A stretch of 64,000 nt of DNA from the NCBI GenBank assembly GCA_903918195.1, contig CAIXDS010000195.1, positions 20,911 to 84,910 on the forward strand, given 5' to 3'. Below are positions 24,898 to 33,486 of the stretch, one piece after another. Source of the DNA: an uncultured Acetobacteraceae bacterium. GTDB taxonomy: Bacteria > Pseudomonadota > Alphaproteobacteria > Acetobacterales > Acetobacteraceae. The stretch's first letter is position 1, and each line of letters starts with the position of its first letter. A program made the position numbers and the translations under genes. The notes below the pieces were generated by a model. The model did not search any database. It saw nothing but the letters and a program-made list of their open reading frames with translations, and was not told the origin of the DNA.

Positions 24898-26721
24898 TTA
24901 TCGGGCCGGCGCAAGACCCCGGTCCGGTTCGGCGCTCGCCGACTTCACCGCGCGCGACAGGGTGGCGGCGTCGGCGAACGGCAGCGGCAGGTAGCGCGCG
25001 CCCATCTCGGCGGCGAGGCGCTGCGCCTGGGCCTGCGGGCGCGGCGACATGTCCACCAGCAGGGCCGTGATGCGCGCGGCCCGCATCAGGCGGGCGGCGG
25101 CGTGCGCGTCCTCCTCGGCACGGGCGCGGTCGGGCTTGCCGTCGCGGGTGATGTTGGCCCGCCCGTCGGTGAGCATGATGACGATCGGCGTCTGGCCTTT
25201 GCGCTTCACCGCGTCGGCCAGCGCCATGGCGGCGTCGATCGCGGCGGCCACCGGCGTGCCGCCGCCGCCGGGCAGACCGGCGAGGCTGCGTTTCGCCCGC
25301 ACCAGCGAGTTGGTCGGCGGCAACATCAGGTCAGCCACGGTGCCGCGGAAGGCCACCAGCGCCACCCGGTCGCGGCGGACGTAGCAATCGGCCAGCAGCA
25401 GGTTCACCGCCCCCTTGGCCTCGGCCAGCCGGTTCAGCGCCGCCGAGCCGGAGGCATCGACAACGAAGATGGTGGTGGTCTCGGTGCGCTGCTTGTAGCG
25501 GTTGACCCGGAAATCGTCGCGGCGCACTTCGACGCGCTTGCCGTTGCCCGACTGGCCGTTGACCAACTGGCCGTTGACCAACTGGGCATTGTCGCGGGGC
25601 GGCCGCGCCGCCACTTCGCGCTGGCGCAGGCGCTGCCAGGGGGCGGCCACCCGCAACGTCTCCACCAGATTCAGCCGCGCACCGCTGCGCGGATCGCCCG
25701 CCCGGGTGCCGATCGGCCGGCCGCGCATGACCGACTGCTTCAGCATGCCGGCCTTGCCGGAGGACTGGGTGCGCGGCTTGCCGCCGGCCAGCTGCAACTG
25801 CGCCAGCAGCCCGGCGGGGATGGCAGCCTTGGCGGCCTCCAGCAGAATTTCCTGCAGTTCCTGCTCGTTCGGTTCCTGCGGCTTCTCTTCCTCCTGCTCC
25901 TCGTCCTCGGGCGGCGGCGGCTCGGGCGGCGGCGGCGCCGGCAGGACGGTCGCGCGCGGGCCGAGCACGAGGCGGGCCGCCACCCGGGCATCGCCGTCGG
26001 CAACGGTGTCGCGCGCCGCCAGCGCCGCCGCGGCGCGGGCCACCCGCAACGCCAGGATGGGGGCGCGGAGCGAATCGATGCCGAGCATCACGGCGGCACC
26101 GCAGAGCGCCTTGATGATGTTCTCATCGGCGGTGACGCCGGCCAGCCGCGCCCTGGCCCCGGCGACAATGGTCGCGGTGACCGGCGGACGGGTCGCCTGC
26201 TCCATCCGGATGGAGGCGAGATCGAGATGGAAGGCCAGGCGGTCGAGCAGCGCCGTGGGGGGGGATTCATCGTCGGCCATCGCCTCATCGAGCGCCACCA
26301 CGCCGATGCGGGTTTGCATGCGCAGCGCGATGCCATCGCGTTCGACGAACACCTCGCCGCAATCCAGCGCGGCGCCGATGCGCGCGGCCATGCCGGCGGC
26401 GATGCGCTCGGCGGTGGCAATCAACACCACCCCGCCATCCGCCTCCGCGAGGATGCCGCGTTCCGCCACCGGCCGGCCGGAGCGCAGGGTGGCGGCCAGG
26501 TCGAGCCCGCCCAGCAGCCGGCCGTCGGTGATGTGGATGGGCAGCTTGCGGAACGGCGCGCCGGCCGGGAGGTATTCGCGCACCAGGGTCAGCCAGCGGT
26601 CGCGCACCGGGCCGCTGAGCGACCGCAGGGCGACGCCCCCGGTGCCGAACGGATCTACGGCGAACAGCGCGGCGGCGAGGGCTGCGTCGTCCCAGCTTGT
26701 TGGTTCTTCGGGGTCGGTCAT
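24898..26721 (-). CDS. bchD: Magnesium chelatase subunit D
   Basis: A 607-residue Mg-chelatase subunit. The N-terminal AAA+-like domain is degenerate, as usual for BchD. An acidic Pro/Glu linker follows (PPPPEPPPPEDEEQEEE), then a C-terminal von Willebrand A domain with the MIDAS motif DASGSA. Just before the vWA domain a tandem repeat LVNGQ-LVNGQ-SGNGK (DNA about 25538-25586, 15-bp period) lengthens the linker. Loss of bchD function underlies Zn-BChl in Acidiphilium; here the reading frame is intact, so Mg-BChl is expected. It is separated from bchI by a palindromic repeat. Confidence 0.95.
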   Translation of the reverse strand: MTDPEEPTSWDDAALAAALFAVDPFGTGGVALRSLSGPVRDRWLTLVREYLPAGAPFRKLPIHITDGRLLGGLDLAATLRSGRPVAERGILAEADGGVVLIATAERIAAGMAARIGAALDCGEVFVERDGIALRMQTRIGVVALDEAMADDESPPTALLDRLAFHLDLASIRMEQATRPPVTATIVAGARARLAGVTADENIIKALCGAAVMLGIDSLRAPILALRVARAAAALAARDTVADGDARVAARLVLGPRATVLPAPPPPEPPPPEDEEQEEEKPQEPNEQELQEILLEAAKAAIPAGLLAQLQLAGGKPRTQSSGKAGMLKQSVMRGRPIGTRAGDPRSGARLNLVETLRVAAPWQRLRQREVAARPPRDNAQLVNGQLVNGQSGNGKRVEVRRDDFRVNRYKQRTETTTIFVVDASGSAALNRLAEAKGAVNLLLADCYVRRDRVALVAFRGTVADLMLPPTNSLVRAKRSLAGLPGGGGTPVAAAIDAAMALADAVKRKGQTPIVIMLTDGRANITRDGKPDRARAEEDAHAAARLMRAARITALLVDMSPRPQAQAQRLAAEMGARYLPLPFADAATLSRAVKSASAEPDRGLAPAR

Positions 26722-26735
26722 TTGGGCCAAACAGC

Positions 26736-26824
26736 AAGGAAGGCCAGGGCTCTGCCCTGGACCCGCCAAGGGCCGGGAGGCCCTTGGAACCCATTCCGTA
26801 AGGGGGTCCGGGGCTGCGCCCCGG
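26736..26824. repeat. GC-rich palindromic spacer repeat, copy 2
   Basis: The module AAGGAAGGCCAGGGCTCTGC, then CCAAGGGCCGGGAGGCCCTTGG and a CGGGGCTGCGCCCCG arm, is inserted between bchI and bchD, which are otherwise tightly linked. It is the same family as 51171-51234. Its hairpins may attenuate transcription from bchI into bchD. Confidence 0.8.
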
Positions 26825-26839
26825 CTGCCGATGCACGCA

Positions 26840-27865
26840 TCACGCCGCGAACTGCTCCTGCACCGCCCGCTCCACCCGCGTCGTCGCCACCGCCTCATCG
26901 AGCGGATTGCGCCGCAGCCGGTGGCGCAGCGCCGGCGCCGCCACGCGCTTCAGATGCGCATCGCCCACCGCCTTATCGCCCTCCAGCGCCGCCACCGCAC
27001 GGGCGGCGCGCACCAGCGTCAGTTCGCCGCGCAGACCGTCGGTGCCCAGCGCCATGCACAGCTTCGCCGCGCGCTCCAGCGCCGCGTCCGACACTTCGAC
27101 ATCGGCGATCCGGCCGCGCGCGGCGACGATGCGGCGGCGGATGCGCTCGTCCTCTTTTTTCCAGTGCGCCGTGAAACCTTCCGGGTCGCGCTCGAAGGCA
27201 TCGCGGCGCTTGACCACCTCGATGCGCGTCTTCATCTCGCCGGGCGTGCGCACTTCCACCGACAGGCCGAAGCGATCGAGCAATTGCGGCCGCAATTCGC
27301 CCTCCTCGGGGTTGCCGCTGCCGATCAGCACGAACTTCGCCGGGTGGCGCACGCTGAGCCCTTCGCGCTCGACCACGTTCTCGCCCGAGGCGGCAACGTC
27401 GAGCAGCAGATCGACCAGGTGATCCTCCAGCAGGTTCACCTCATCGATGTACAGGAAGCCTCGATGCGCGCGAGCGAGCAGACCCGGTTCGAAAGCCTTG
27501 ACCCCGTCGGCCAGCGCCCGCTCGAGATCGAGGGCGCCGACCACGCGGTCCTCGGTGGCACCGAGCGGCAGGTCAACCACCGGCACCGGCACGACATGGC
27601 CCTTGAGCGGGCCGTGCGCCTTGCGCGCCTGGCAGTCGTCGCACAGGCCGCGCTCGGCGGCCGGGTCGCAGCCATAACGGCAGCCAATGACCGCCTTCAT
27701 CTTCGGCAGCAGGGCGGCCAGCGCGCGCACCGTGGTGGACTTGCCAGTGCCGCGGTCGCCAAAGGCGAGCACGCCGCCCACACTGGCATCGACCGCCGCG
27801 ACCAGGAGCGCGAGCTTCATCTCCTCCTGGCCGACGATCGCGGAGAACGGGAAACATATTGACAC
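26840..27865 (-). CDS. bchI: Magnesium chelatase ATPase subunit I
   Basis: A 341-residue AAA+ motor of Mg-chelatase. Walker A is GDRGTGKST and Walker B FLYIDEVNLLEDH. The family-specific insertion with the cysteine-rich CRYGCDPAAERGLCDDC segment is present. The start at 27865 is GTG (frame MSICFPFSAIVGQEEMK); no in-frame ATG lies upstream of the conserved FPFSAIVGQ. It is first in bchI-bchD-bchO-DUF3422. Confidence 0.96.
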   Translation of the reverse strand: MSICFPFSAIVGQEEMKLALLVAAVDASVGGVLAFGDRGTGKSTTVRALAALLPKMKAVIGCRYGCDPAAERGLCDDCQARKAHGPLKGHVVPVPVVDLPLGATEDRVVGALDLERALADGVKAFEPGLLARAHRGFLYIDEVNLLEDHLVDLLLDVAASGENVVEREGLSVRHPAKFVLIGSGNPEEGELRPQLLDRFGLSVEVRTPGEMKTRIEVVKRRDAFERDPEGFTAHWKKEDERIRRRIVAARGRIADVEVSDAALERAAKLCMALGTDGLRGELTLVRAARAVAALEGDKAVGDAHLKRVAAPALRHRLRRNPLDEAVATTRVERAVQEQFAA

Positions 27866-28210
27866 GATCAGGCCATTTCGCGAAGCCCGGTCATGCCGGC
27901 GAGCGGTCGCTTCGGATTCGAAAGACGTTCCGGGGCACGGGTGGCGGCTGGGGAATCAGCGAACCCGCACGCGGCGCAGGTCGCCGGGCGGGGATCGTTC
28001 GCACCATCATCCACGCGCGCCGCGACTCCGGCCCCGGCTTCGGCAGCGCAGCGCTCGTCCTGCACGACCTAGACCACTTGGAGGCGAGCAACGTGAAATC
28101 CATCTGGCCCTATAGGGTAATCGCGACGACACGGCACGTTGCAGTCGCGACGGCGCCCCTCGCGCATTGCCATGCGGCAGCGCGGGGGCGCCGGGCCGGC
28201 GAGAATGCGG
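27866..28210. other. 345-base gap between the HiPIP gene and bchI
   Basis: No gene here can be supported. Short open frames on both strands lack ribosome-binding sites and conserved features. The region presumably carries the bchI promoter and the 3' end of the HiPIP transcript. I see no exact PpsR or FNR site. Confidence 0.5.
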
Positions 28211-28465
28211 TTAGGCCTTCGGCGCGAAAGCGCCGCACCATCCGGTCGGGCTGATCGTCCCCGCCACGATGGCACAGGCGTTGGGCGGCTGGAAGTGCAG
28301 GCACTTCGAGCACTGCTGGTCTTCCTTCGGCTTGTCCTGGTACAGGACCATGGCCTTGTCGATCTTCTGCTGCGCGGACGCACGGGTTGCAACCCCGACG
28401 GCGGCAACCGCGGCGCCGCCCATACAGAGGACGGTTCGGCGCGACGTCTTGATCTCGTTGTTCAC
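28211..28465 (-). CDS. hip: High-potential iron-sulfur protein with Tat signal
   Basis: An 84-residue precursor. A twin-arginine signal (SRRTVLCMGGAAVAAVG, cleavage near RASA-QQ) precedes a mature protein of about 53 residues. The four cluster cysteines follow C-x2-C-x8-C-x12-C (CSKC, NAC, GWC) with the aromatic-rich HiPIP context. The start is GTG 28465 with GAGGGA upstream. HiPIPs carry electrons in the periplasm from the bc1 complex to the RC cytochrome, and PufC is the obvious partner. It lies 136 bases downstream of hemA. Confidence 0.93.
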   Translation of the reverse strand: MNNEIKTSRRTVLCMGGAAVAAVGVATRASAQQKIDKAMVLYQDKPKEDQQCSKCLHFQPPNACAIVAGTISPTGWCGAFAPKA

Positions 28466-28601
28466 GGCGGCAAGTTCCCTCAACTGACAGCGCACACGTA
28501 TTACTGACGACCGCAACACTTGGCAACGTGGCGCGTGCGCCGCGGCGACCGGAACGTCGCGGATCTCGTCCGCATCGTCCCGATCGTGCGCGGCGCCAGG
28601 G

Positions 28602-29813
28602 TCACGCGGCGCGGCGCAGGCTGAACTGCGACCAGATGGACGACAGCGACGACACCAAATGCTCGATGTCGGCATCGGTGTGCAGCGGGCCTGGGGTGAA
28701 ACGCAGACGTTCTGTGCCGCGCGGCACGGTCGGATAGTTGATGGCCTGCACATAGATGCCGTGGTGGTCGAGCAACTGGTCGCTGATCTGCTTGCAGACC
28801 ACCGCATCGCCGACCATCACCGGCACGATATGGCTCGGGTTTTCCATGTGCGGCACACCGACTTCGTCGAGCCGGCGGCGCACCCGGGCGACCCGGTCGC
28901 GTTGCGCGAGGCGTTCGGCGTCGCTGTTCTTGAGGTGGCGGATGCTGGCGATCGCGCCCGCTGCCACCGACGGCGGAATCGAGGTGGTGAAGATGAAGCC
29001 CGAGGCGAAGCTGCGCACGAAATCGCACATGGCGTGCGAGCCGGCGATGTAGCCGCCGGCGACGCCGAACGCCTTGCCGAGCGTGCCCTCGATCACCGTC
29101 AGCCGATGCGAAATCTTCTCCTGATCGGTAACGCCGCCACCGCGCGGGCCGTACATGCCGACCGCATGCACCTCGTCGATATAGGTCATGGCATTGTGCT
29201 TATCGGCCACATCGCAGATCTCGGCGATCGGCGCGATGTCGCCGTCCATCGAGTAGACCGACTCGAAGGCCACCAGCTTGGGCCGGTCCGGCCCGATCTC
29301 GGCGAGCGTGCGGTCCAGGTCCTCGACGTCATTGTGCTTGAAGATGCGCTTCTCGGCCCGGCTGTGGCGCACGCCCTCGATCATGGAAGCATGGTTCAGC
29401 TCGTCCGATACGATGACGCAGCCCGGGATGCCGGCGCCGAGCGTGGTCAGCGTCGCCCAGTTCGACATGTAGCCCGAGTTGAACAGCAGCGCCGATTCAG
29501 TGCCGTGCAGATCGGCGAGTTCGCGCTCCAGCAGCACGTGGTAGTGGTTGGTGCCGGAGATGTTGCGCGTGCCACCGGCGCCGGCGCCGCAGCGGTCCAG
29601 CGCTTCGTGCATGGCCGCCAGCACGTCCGCGTTCTGGCCCATGCCGAGGTAATCGTTCGAGCACCACACCGTCACCTTGGTGGGGCCGCGCTCGCGGTGG
29701 TGCGTCGCGCGGGGGAATTCCCCCACATGGCGTTCCAGATCGGCAAACACCCGATAGCGACCCTCCCGACGGAGTCCATCGAGTTGTTTGCTGAAGAAGG
29801 CTTCGTAGTTCAT
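28602..29813 (-). CDS. hemA: 5-aminolevulinate synthase
   Basis: A 403-residue PLP enzyme condensing glycine and succinyl-CoA (the C4 or Shemin route), the first step of tetrapyrrole synthesis. The glycine-rich segment [21 protein letters not shown] and the PLP-lysine region [15 protein letters not shown] are conserved. ATG 29813 ([21 protein letters not shown]) is the canonical family start. It lies 82 bases after puhE, at the end of the bchF-puh-acsF operon direction, with its own palindromic upstream region. Confidence 0.96.
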   Translation of the reverse strand: MNYEAFFSKQLDGLRREGRYRVFADLERHVGEFPRATHHRERGPTKVTVWCSNDYLGMGQNADVLAAMHEALDRCGAGAGGTRNISGTNHYHVLLERELADLHGTESALLFNSGYMSNWATLTTLGAGIPGCVIVSDELNHASMIEGVRHSRAEKRIFKHNDVEDLDRTLAEIGPDRPKLVAFESVYSMDGDIAPIAEICDVADKHNAMTYIDEVHAVGMYGPRGGGVTDQEKISHRLTVIEGTLGKAFGVAGGYIAGSHAMCDFVRSFASGFIFTTSIPPSVAAGAIASIRHLKNSDAERLAQRDRVARVRRRLDEVGVPHMENPSHIVPVMVGDAVVCKQISDQLLDHHGIYVQAINYPTVPRGTERLRFTPGPLHTDADIEHLVSSLSSIWSQFSLRRAA

Positions 29814-29838
29814 GTGTGGCCTCCGAATGGGGATCATC

Positions 29839-29881
29839 TTGCGCGTGATCGTGTGATTTTACACGATACTGTTGCGCGCAA
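29839..29881 (-). promoter_or_regulatory. Nested inverted repeats upstream of hemA
   Basis: Outer arms TTGCGCG (29839-29845) and CGCGCAA (29875-29881) enclose inner arms TCGTGT (29849-29854) and ACACGA (29861-29866). The symmetry looks like an operator or an attenuating hairpin in the 82-base puhE-hemA gap. I do not recognise the regulator; it fits neither FNR nor PpsR. Confidence 0.4.
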
Positions 29882-29895
29882 AGTATTCGTCCAGG

Positions 29896-31644
29896 TTAAG
29901 TTCTGTTCATTCTTGCTGGCACGGTGGTACAGGCCGCGAACGCTGCCTGCAACCGACCGCGGTCGATCTCACGTCCCACTGCAACCAGGCGGGGCATCTC
30001 GTCCTCGGTGGCGGCAAACGCCGTGAGGTTCGGGCGGCTACCGGAACAATCGAACCGCACCCACCCCGGGCCTGCCCGCACCACGCCCTTCACATGCTCG
30101 ACCTGACCGAAGGCGCCGCCGGCGACGGCTTCAAGCAATTCGTGCAGGAGTTGCGGATCGCAGCTTCCGGGCAGCGCCATACTCCAGGTGCCGAAGCCGA
30201 GCGCATCCGCCTGCACATCGAAATGTCCCGACGCGGTGACGCCGGCAACCGTATCGATCGTCAGGTCGGACATATCCGCCTCTCCTGGCGCCGCCGCGCG
30301 ATCGTGTTCGGCCGCGCCGGCACGCAGCGCGCCGTACGTGGCCGGCACCACGCGTGCCTCCGGGTTCAGCGCATGCAGCGTCGCCTCCACCATGCGCAAT
30401 TCGGCCGGTGCGACCAGATCCGTCTTGTTCACCACCAGGGTATGCGCGAGCGTCGCCTGCTGCTCGAAATAGCGCTGCAGTCTGGCGTAGTCGCGCAGGA
30501 ACGCGCCGGCGTCAATCAGCGCCGTCACCTGCACGCTTTTCACCAGCGGCTTGAGATCAGGCCGCGCCAGCACGCCAAGCAGGGCGCCGAGATCGGCGCT
30601 GCCGGCGGGCTCGATGATGATGCGCTGCGGCGACCAGCGGGCCACCGACTGGCGAATCTGCAGCGACAGGTTGCGCGCCAGCGGCAGGAACACCGAGCTG
30701 CCGGCCGCGGCCCCGGGGCTGCGGTCACGCAGCAGCGCGGCATCCAGATGCATCGCGTCCGGATCGTTCACCAGCACCAGCGTGCGCAGCTCCGGATCGA
30801 TCCGGCGCAGCCGGCGGCGCAGGAAGCTGGTTTTGCCGGCGCCGAGGAAGCCGGCGACGATTTCGACATCGAAGCCATGCGGTGGGCGATGCGACTGCAG
30901 GCTCCAGCGCCACAGCGCCGCCGCGGGCAGCGGCAGCACCAGGAACCAGTGCTCCAGGATCGCCAGCGTCATCATCGTGGCGACGAAAGTGAAGCCCGCC
31001 GCGGTGGCGGCATCGGCGTCCGCCGCCAGGGCATGGCGGAACAGCAGCGCCGCCACCACCGTGGACACCGTCACCGACACCGGAAACAGCAGGTTCATCG
31101 GCGCCTTGCGGAAGAAGCTTTTCAGGAACGCCAGATGCTCGGGGATGAACTCCTCGTTGAGGTTGCGCACCCCGAGGAACACGTTCAGCCGCGCACTCTG
31201 GTGCATCCACCACAGCACCATGAAGGTCCAGGTGCCGATCTGGTTCGTCCCGCCCCAGGTGACGCCGACCACCGCCGCCGCCACCACCAGAATCGCCAGC
31301 TCGTGCCACAGGCAGGCCAGGATCGCGTGGCCGAAATGCCGCCAGCCGCGGCAGCCTTCCGGGCAGGCCTGCTTGCGCACGCCGGTGACGTAGCCGAGGT
31401 AAAAACTCACCTCCAGCCACGCCCAGGCGAGCAGCCCGAAGGTGAAGGCCTGGTAGGCGCCGCCCACGCTCATGTCGCTGGCACTGCTGGCGAGCCCCAC
31501 CAGCGACGCCGCCAGCAGCACGGTCGATCCCAGCATGGTCCAGCGGAACGTCCAGCGCGGCAGCCCGTCCAGGTAAATCACCAGGCCGGTGCTGAACCAC
31601 CAGATGAACAGAGCATGCAGCGCGGGATAGACGTACTGGGACAT
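29896..31644 (-). CDS. puhE: PuhE photosynthetic assembly protein fused to a CobW-type GTPase domain
   Basis: A 582-residue protein. Residues 1 to about 250 are a multi-span PuhE (start MSQYVYPALHALFIWWF, core VTWGGTNQIGTWTFMVLWWM), which is normally a free protein of about 270-300 residues needed for RC assembly. Residues from about 258 are a CobW/P47K (COG0523) G domain: Walker A GFLGAGKTS (265-273), a switch/Walker B-like RIIIEPAGSADLGALL (341-356) and NKTD (406-409). Where COG0523 proteins have the metal-binding CxCC motif, this protein reads AGSSVFLPLAR (about 314-324), with no cysteine. The open frame is continuous with no internal stop or restart. It follows acsF by 15 bases. Confidence 0.9.
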   Translation of the reverse strand: MSQYVYPALHALFIWWFSTGLVIYLDGLPRWTFRWTMLGSTVLLAASLVGLASSASDMSVGGAYQAFTFGLLAWAWLEVSFYLGYVTGVRKQACPEGCRGWRHFGHAILACLWHELAILVVAAAVVGVTWGGTNQIGTWTFMVLWWMHQSARLNVFLGVRNLNEEFIPEHLAFLKSFFRKAPMNLLFPVSVTVSTVVAALLFRHALAADADAATAAGFTFVATMMTLAILEHWFLVLPLPAAALWRWSLQSHRPPHGFDVEIVAGFLGAGKTSFLRRRLRRIDPELRTLVLVNDPDAMHLDAALLRDRSPGAAAGSSVFLPLARNLSLQIRQSVARWSPQRIIIEPAGSADLGALLGVLARPDLKPLVKSVQVTALIDAGAFLRDYARLQRYFEQQATLAHTLVVNKTDLVAPAELRMVEATLHALNPEARVVPATYGALRAGAAEHDRAAAPGEADMSDLTIDTVAGVTASGHFDVQADALGFGTWSMALPGSCDPQLLHELLEAVAGGAFGQVEHVKGVVRAGPGWVRFDCSGSRPNLTAFAATEDEMPRLVAVGREIDRGRLQAAFAACTTVPARMNRT

Positions 31645-31659
31645 GCTGGACCGCTCGCT

Positions 31660-32733
31660 CTACCAGGCTGCGGCGAGCCGAACCCGGGCGGGTGGCTCGT
31701 TCGGTTTGGCCGGGATCAGATAGAGCCGCGCAATTACCGCCGCCGACGCCGCGGTCAGGCCGACCCGCTTCAGCCGCGCCAGCACGCCGCCCTGCTCACG
31801 GGCCGACGCCAGCGCGCGCGTGATCTGCCACAAGCGCTCGAGCCCGGCACGGAAGGCGGGGGCGTCAATGTCGAGCGTCAGCGGGAACACCTGGCGGGTG
31901 ATCTCGTTGGTGATGGCGTACACCTTGTAGTCGTACTCAGTGGGATCGACGCCCAGCGCGGCATGGAACACCGGCCGCGCGTGGTCGCGCACATACATCG
32001 TGGCGTAGACCGCGAGCAGGAAGAACTTGATCCACAGCTTGTTGAAGCCGCGCAGCAGCTGCGGGTTGGCGCGCATCGCCATGGCGAACGCCTCGCCGTG
32101 GCGGAACTCGTCCTGGCACCAGTTCTCGAACCATTTGAAGATCGGGTGGAAGCGCAGCTCCGGATGGCGTTCGAGCTGGCGGAAGATGGTGATGTAGCGG
32201 GCGTAGCCGATCTTCTCCGACAGGTAGACGGCGTAGAAGATGAATTTCGGCTGGAAGTAGGTGTACTTCTTGGCCTTCGTGAGGAAGCCGAGATCGACGC
32301 CGACGCCGAAATCCTTCAGCGTGTCGTTGATGAACCCGGCATGGCGCGCCTCGTCGCGGCTCATGTAGCCGAACCAGTCGCGGATTTTCGGGTTGCTGAT
32401 GCGCTTCTTGATCTCGGAATACAGCACGCAGCCGGAGAATTCCGCCGTCACCGAGCTGACCAGGAAGTCGATGAACTCGTGTCGCAGCTCCGGCGGCAGG
32501 GTGGACAGGTCGCGGTTGAATTCGTCGTTGCGGATGAAGTGACCGCGGTTGGTGTCGCGGGCGAACTCGGCCATCAACTCGTCCCACTCGGCCTGCACCG
32601 CCGATACGTCAAGCCGGTCCATGGCGGCGAAGTCGGTGGTGTAGAAGCGTGGCGCCAGTACGGTGTTGGCCTGTGCCAGTCGTGTTGTATCGTTTATAAA
32701 ATGGTCGGGCCGCGGATCGGTCAGAGCGTCCAT
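31660..32733 (-). CDS. acsF: Mg-protoporphyrin IX monomethyl ester aerobic oxidative cyclase
   Basis: A 357-residue ferritin-like di-iron enzyme for O2-dependent ring E closure. The iron-ligating carboxylate/His pairs are in [22 protein letters not shown] and [11 protein letters not shown]. Having both AcsF and BchE lets the cell make BChl over a wide oxygen range. ATG 32733 abuts the stop of the preceding small ORF. It lies between the puhC-orf94 pair and puhE, its usual place in alphaproteobacteria. Confidence 0.97.
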   Translation of the reverse strand: MDALTDPRPDHFINDTTRLAQANTVLAPRFYTTDFAAMDRLDVSAVQAEWDELMAEFARDTNRGHFIRNDEFNRDLSTLPPELRHEFIDFLVSSVTAEFSGCVLYSEIKKRISNPKIRDWFGYMSRDEARHAGFINDTLKDFGVGVDLGFLTKAKKYTYFQPKFIFYAVYLSEKIGYARYITIFRQLERHPELRFHPIFKWFENWCQDEFRHGEAFAMAMRANPQLLRGFNKLWIKFFLLAVYATMYVRDHARPVFHAALGVDPTEYDYKVYAITNEITRQVFPLTLDIDAPAFRAGLERLWQITRALASAREQGGVLARLKRVGLTAASAAVIARLYLIPAKPNEPPARVRLAAAW

Positions 32734-33018
32734 TTATGTCCCCCGTTGGAAGCCCACTTCGTACAGCTCGGTGAGCGCGAAGAGGCCGGTTTTTTGTATC
32801 CAGAGTCGTTGCAGCCAGCCGGCGCGGATGACGGTCGCGCGGCATTGCAGCGTCACCCGGTCGCCGAAGCGCACTTCGGTGGGCGCGCCGTGCACCACCA
32901 CGGTGTCGCCGGGCCGGATGTCGATGCCGTCGGGAATTGCGTGGGCATGCAGGCTTTCGGCCGTCTGTTCGATGTCCACCGTGCAGGTGACCTCGATGGT
33001 GCGACGGCCAAAGATCAT
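32734..33018 (-). CDS. Small conserved-position protein between puhC and acsF
   Basis: A 94-residue, probably soluble protein with beta-strand-rich sequence (DTVVVHGAPTEVRFGDRVTLQCRATVIRAG is its middle in part) and no signal or membrane span. ATG 33018 overlaps the puhC stop by 4 bases, and its stop directly abuts the acsF ATG, so it is certainly translated with the operon. Small ORFs occur at this place in other phototrophs. The function is unknown; a role in RC assembly or with the cyclase is inferred from position. Confidence 0.85.
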   Translation of the reverse strand: MIFGRRTIEVTCTVDIEQTAESLHAHAIPDGIDIRPGDTVVVHGAPTEVRFGDRVTLQCRATVIRAGWLQRLWIQKTGLFALTELYEVGFQRGT

Positions 33019-33473
33019 GGTGTGGTGCTCCGGGGCAGCGGCAGCAGGCGCGAGAACACCTCCAGGTTTGTATGGCCGAACGCCTCGATGTCGATGCGGC
33101 GGCCGGTTTCGGGATCCTCCAGCGTCAGCCGCCCGTCGGCGTATCCGGTCAGGCGGAACGGCGTGGTGGGGCCGATCGCCTCCATCTTGCGCTCCCGGGC
33201 CAGGCCGCGCAGCGTGCCGCGCAGGAAGCCATTGGTGCCCGGCGCCAGCACTTCCACCAGCGTGCCGTCGGCCGCGTTGATCACGTTGATCGCCCCGTTC
33301 GGCTGGTCCACGAAGAGCATATCGCGCGAGGCCACGACGGCGGCGGTCGGCGGAAAGGTGTCGGTGCCGATAATGCGCGCCACGACCGCGGTGATGATGG
33401 TGACCGTGATCAGCACGCCGGCGGCCACCAGAGCGAAGCGCGGAAACGGCTGCGGTTGCGGGGGGGTGGTCAT
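33015..33473 (-). CDS. puhC: Photosynthetic complex assembly protein PuhC
   Basis: A 152-residue single-span membrane protein. An N-terminal proline-rich stretch is followed by one helix (FALVAAGVLITVTIITAVVA) and a periplasmic domain with the PuhC pattern (TFPPTAAVVASRDMLFVDQP, then LAPGTNGFLRGTLRGLARERK). PuhC is needed for full RC-LH1 levels in Rhodobacter. ATG 33473 was chosen because the open frame upstream runs through puhB without homology. Confidence 0.92.
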   Translation of the reverse strand: MTTPPQPQPFPRFALVAAGVLITVTIITAVVARIIGTDTFPPTAAVVASRDMLFVDQPNGAINVINAADGTLVEVLAPGTNGFLRGTLRGLARERKMEAIGPTTPFRLTGYADGRLTLEDPETGRRIDIEAFGHTNLEVFSRLLPLPRSTTP

Positions 33474-33486
33474 GGCTGTGATCCGG

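Noticed and set aside
24898..26721. Mutated bchD suggesting Zn-bacteriochlorophyll as in Acidiphilium
   Set aside because: The frame is full length with an intact MIDAS motif, so the sequence does not support loss of Mg-chelatase.
27868..28065. Small 65-codon minus-strand frame upstream of bchI
   Set aside because: No ribosome-binding site or recognisable motif; overlapping frames look equally plausible.
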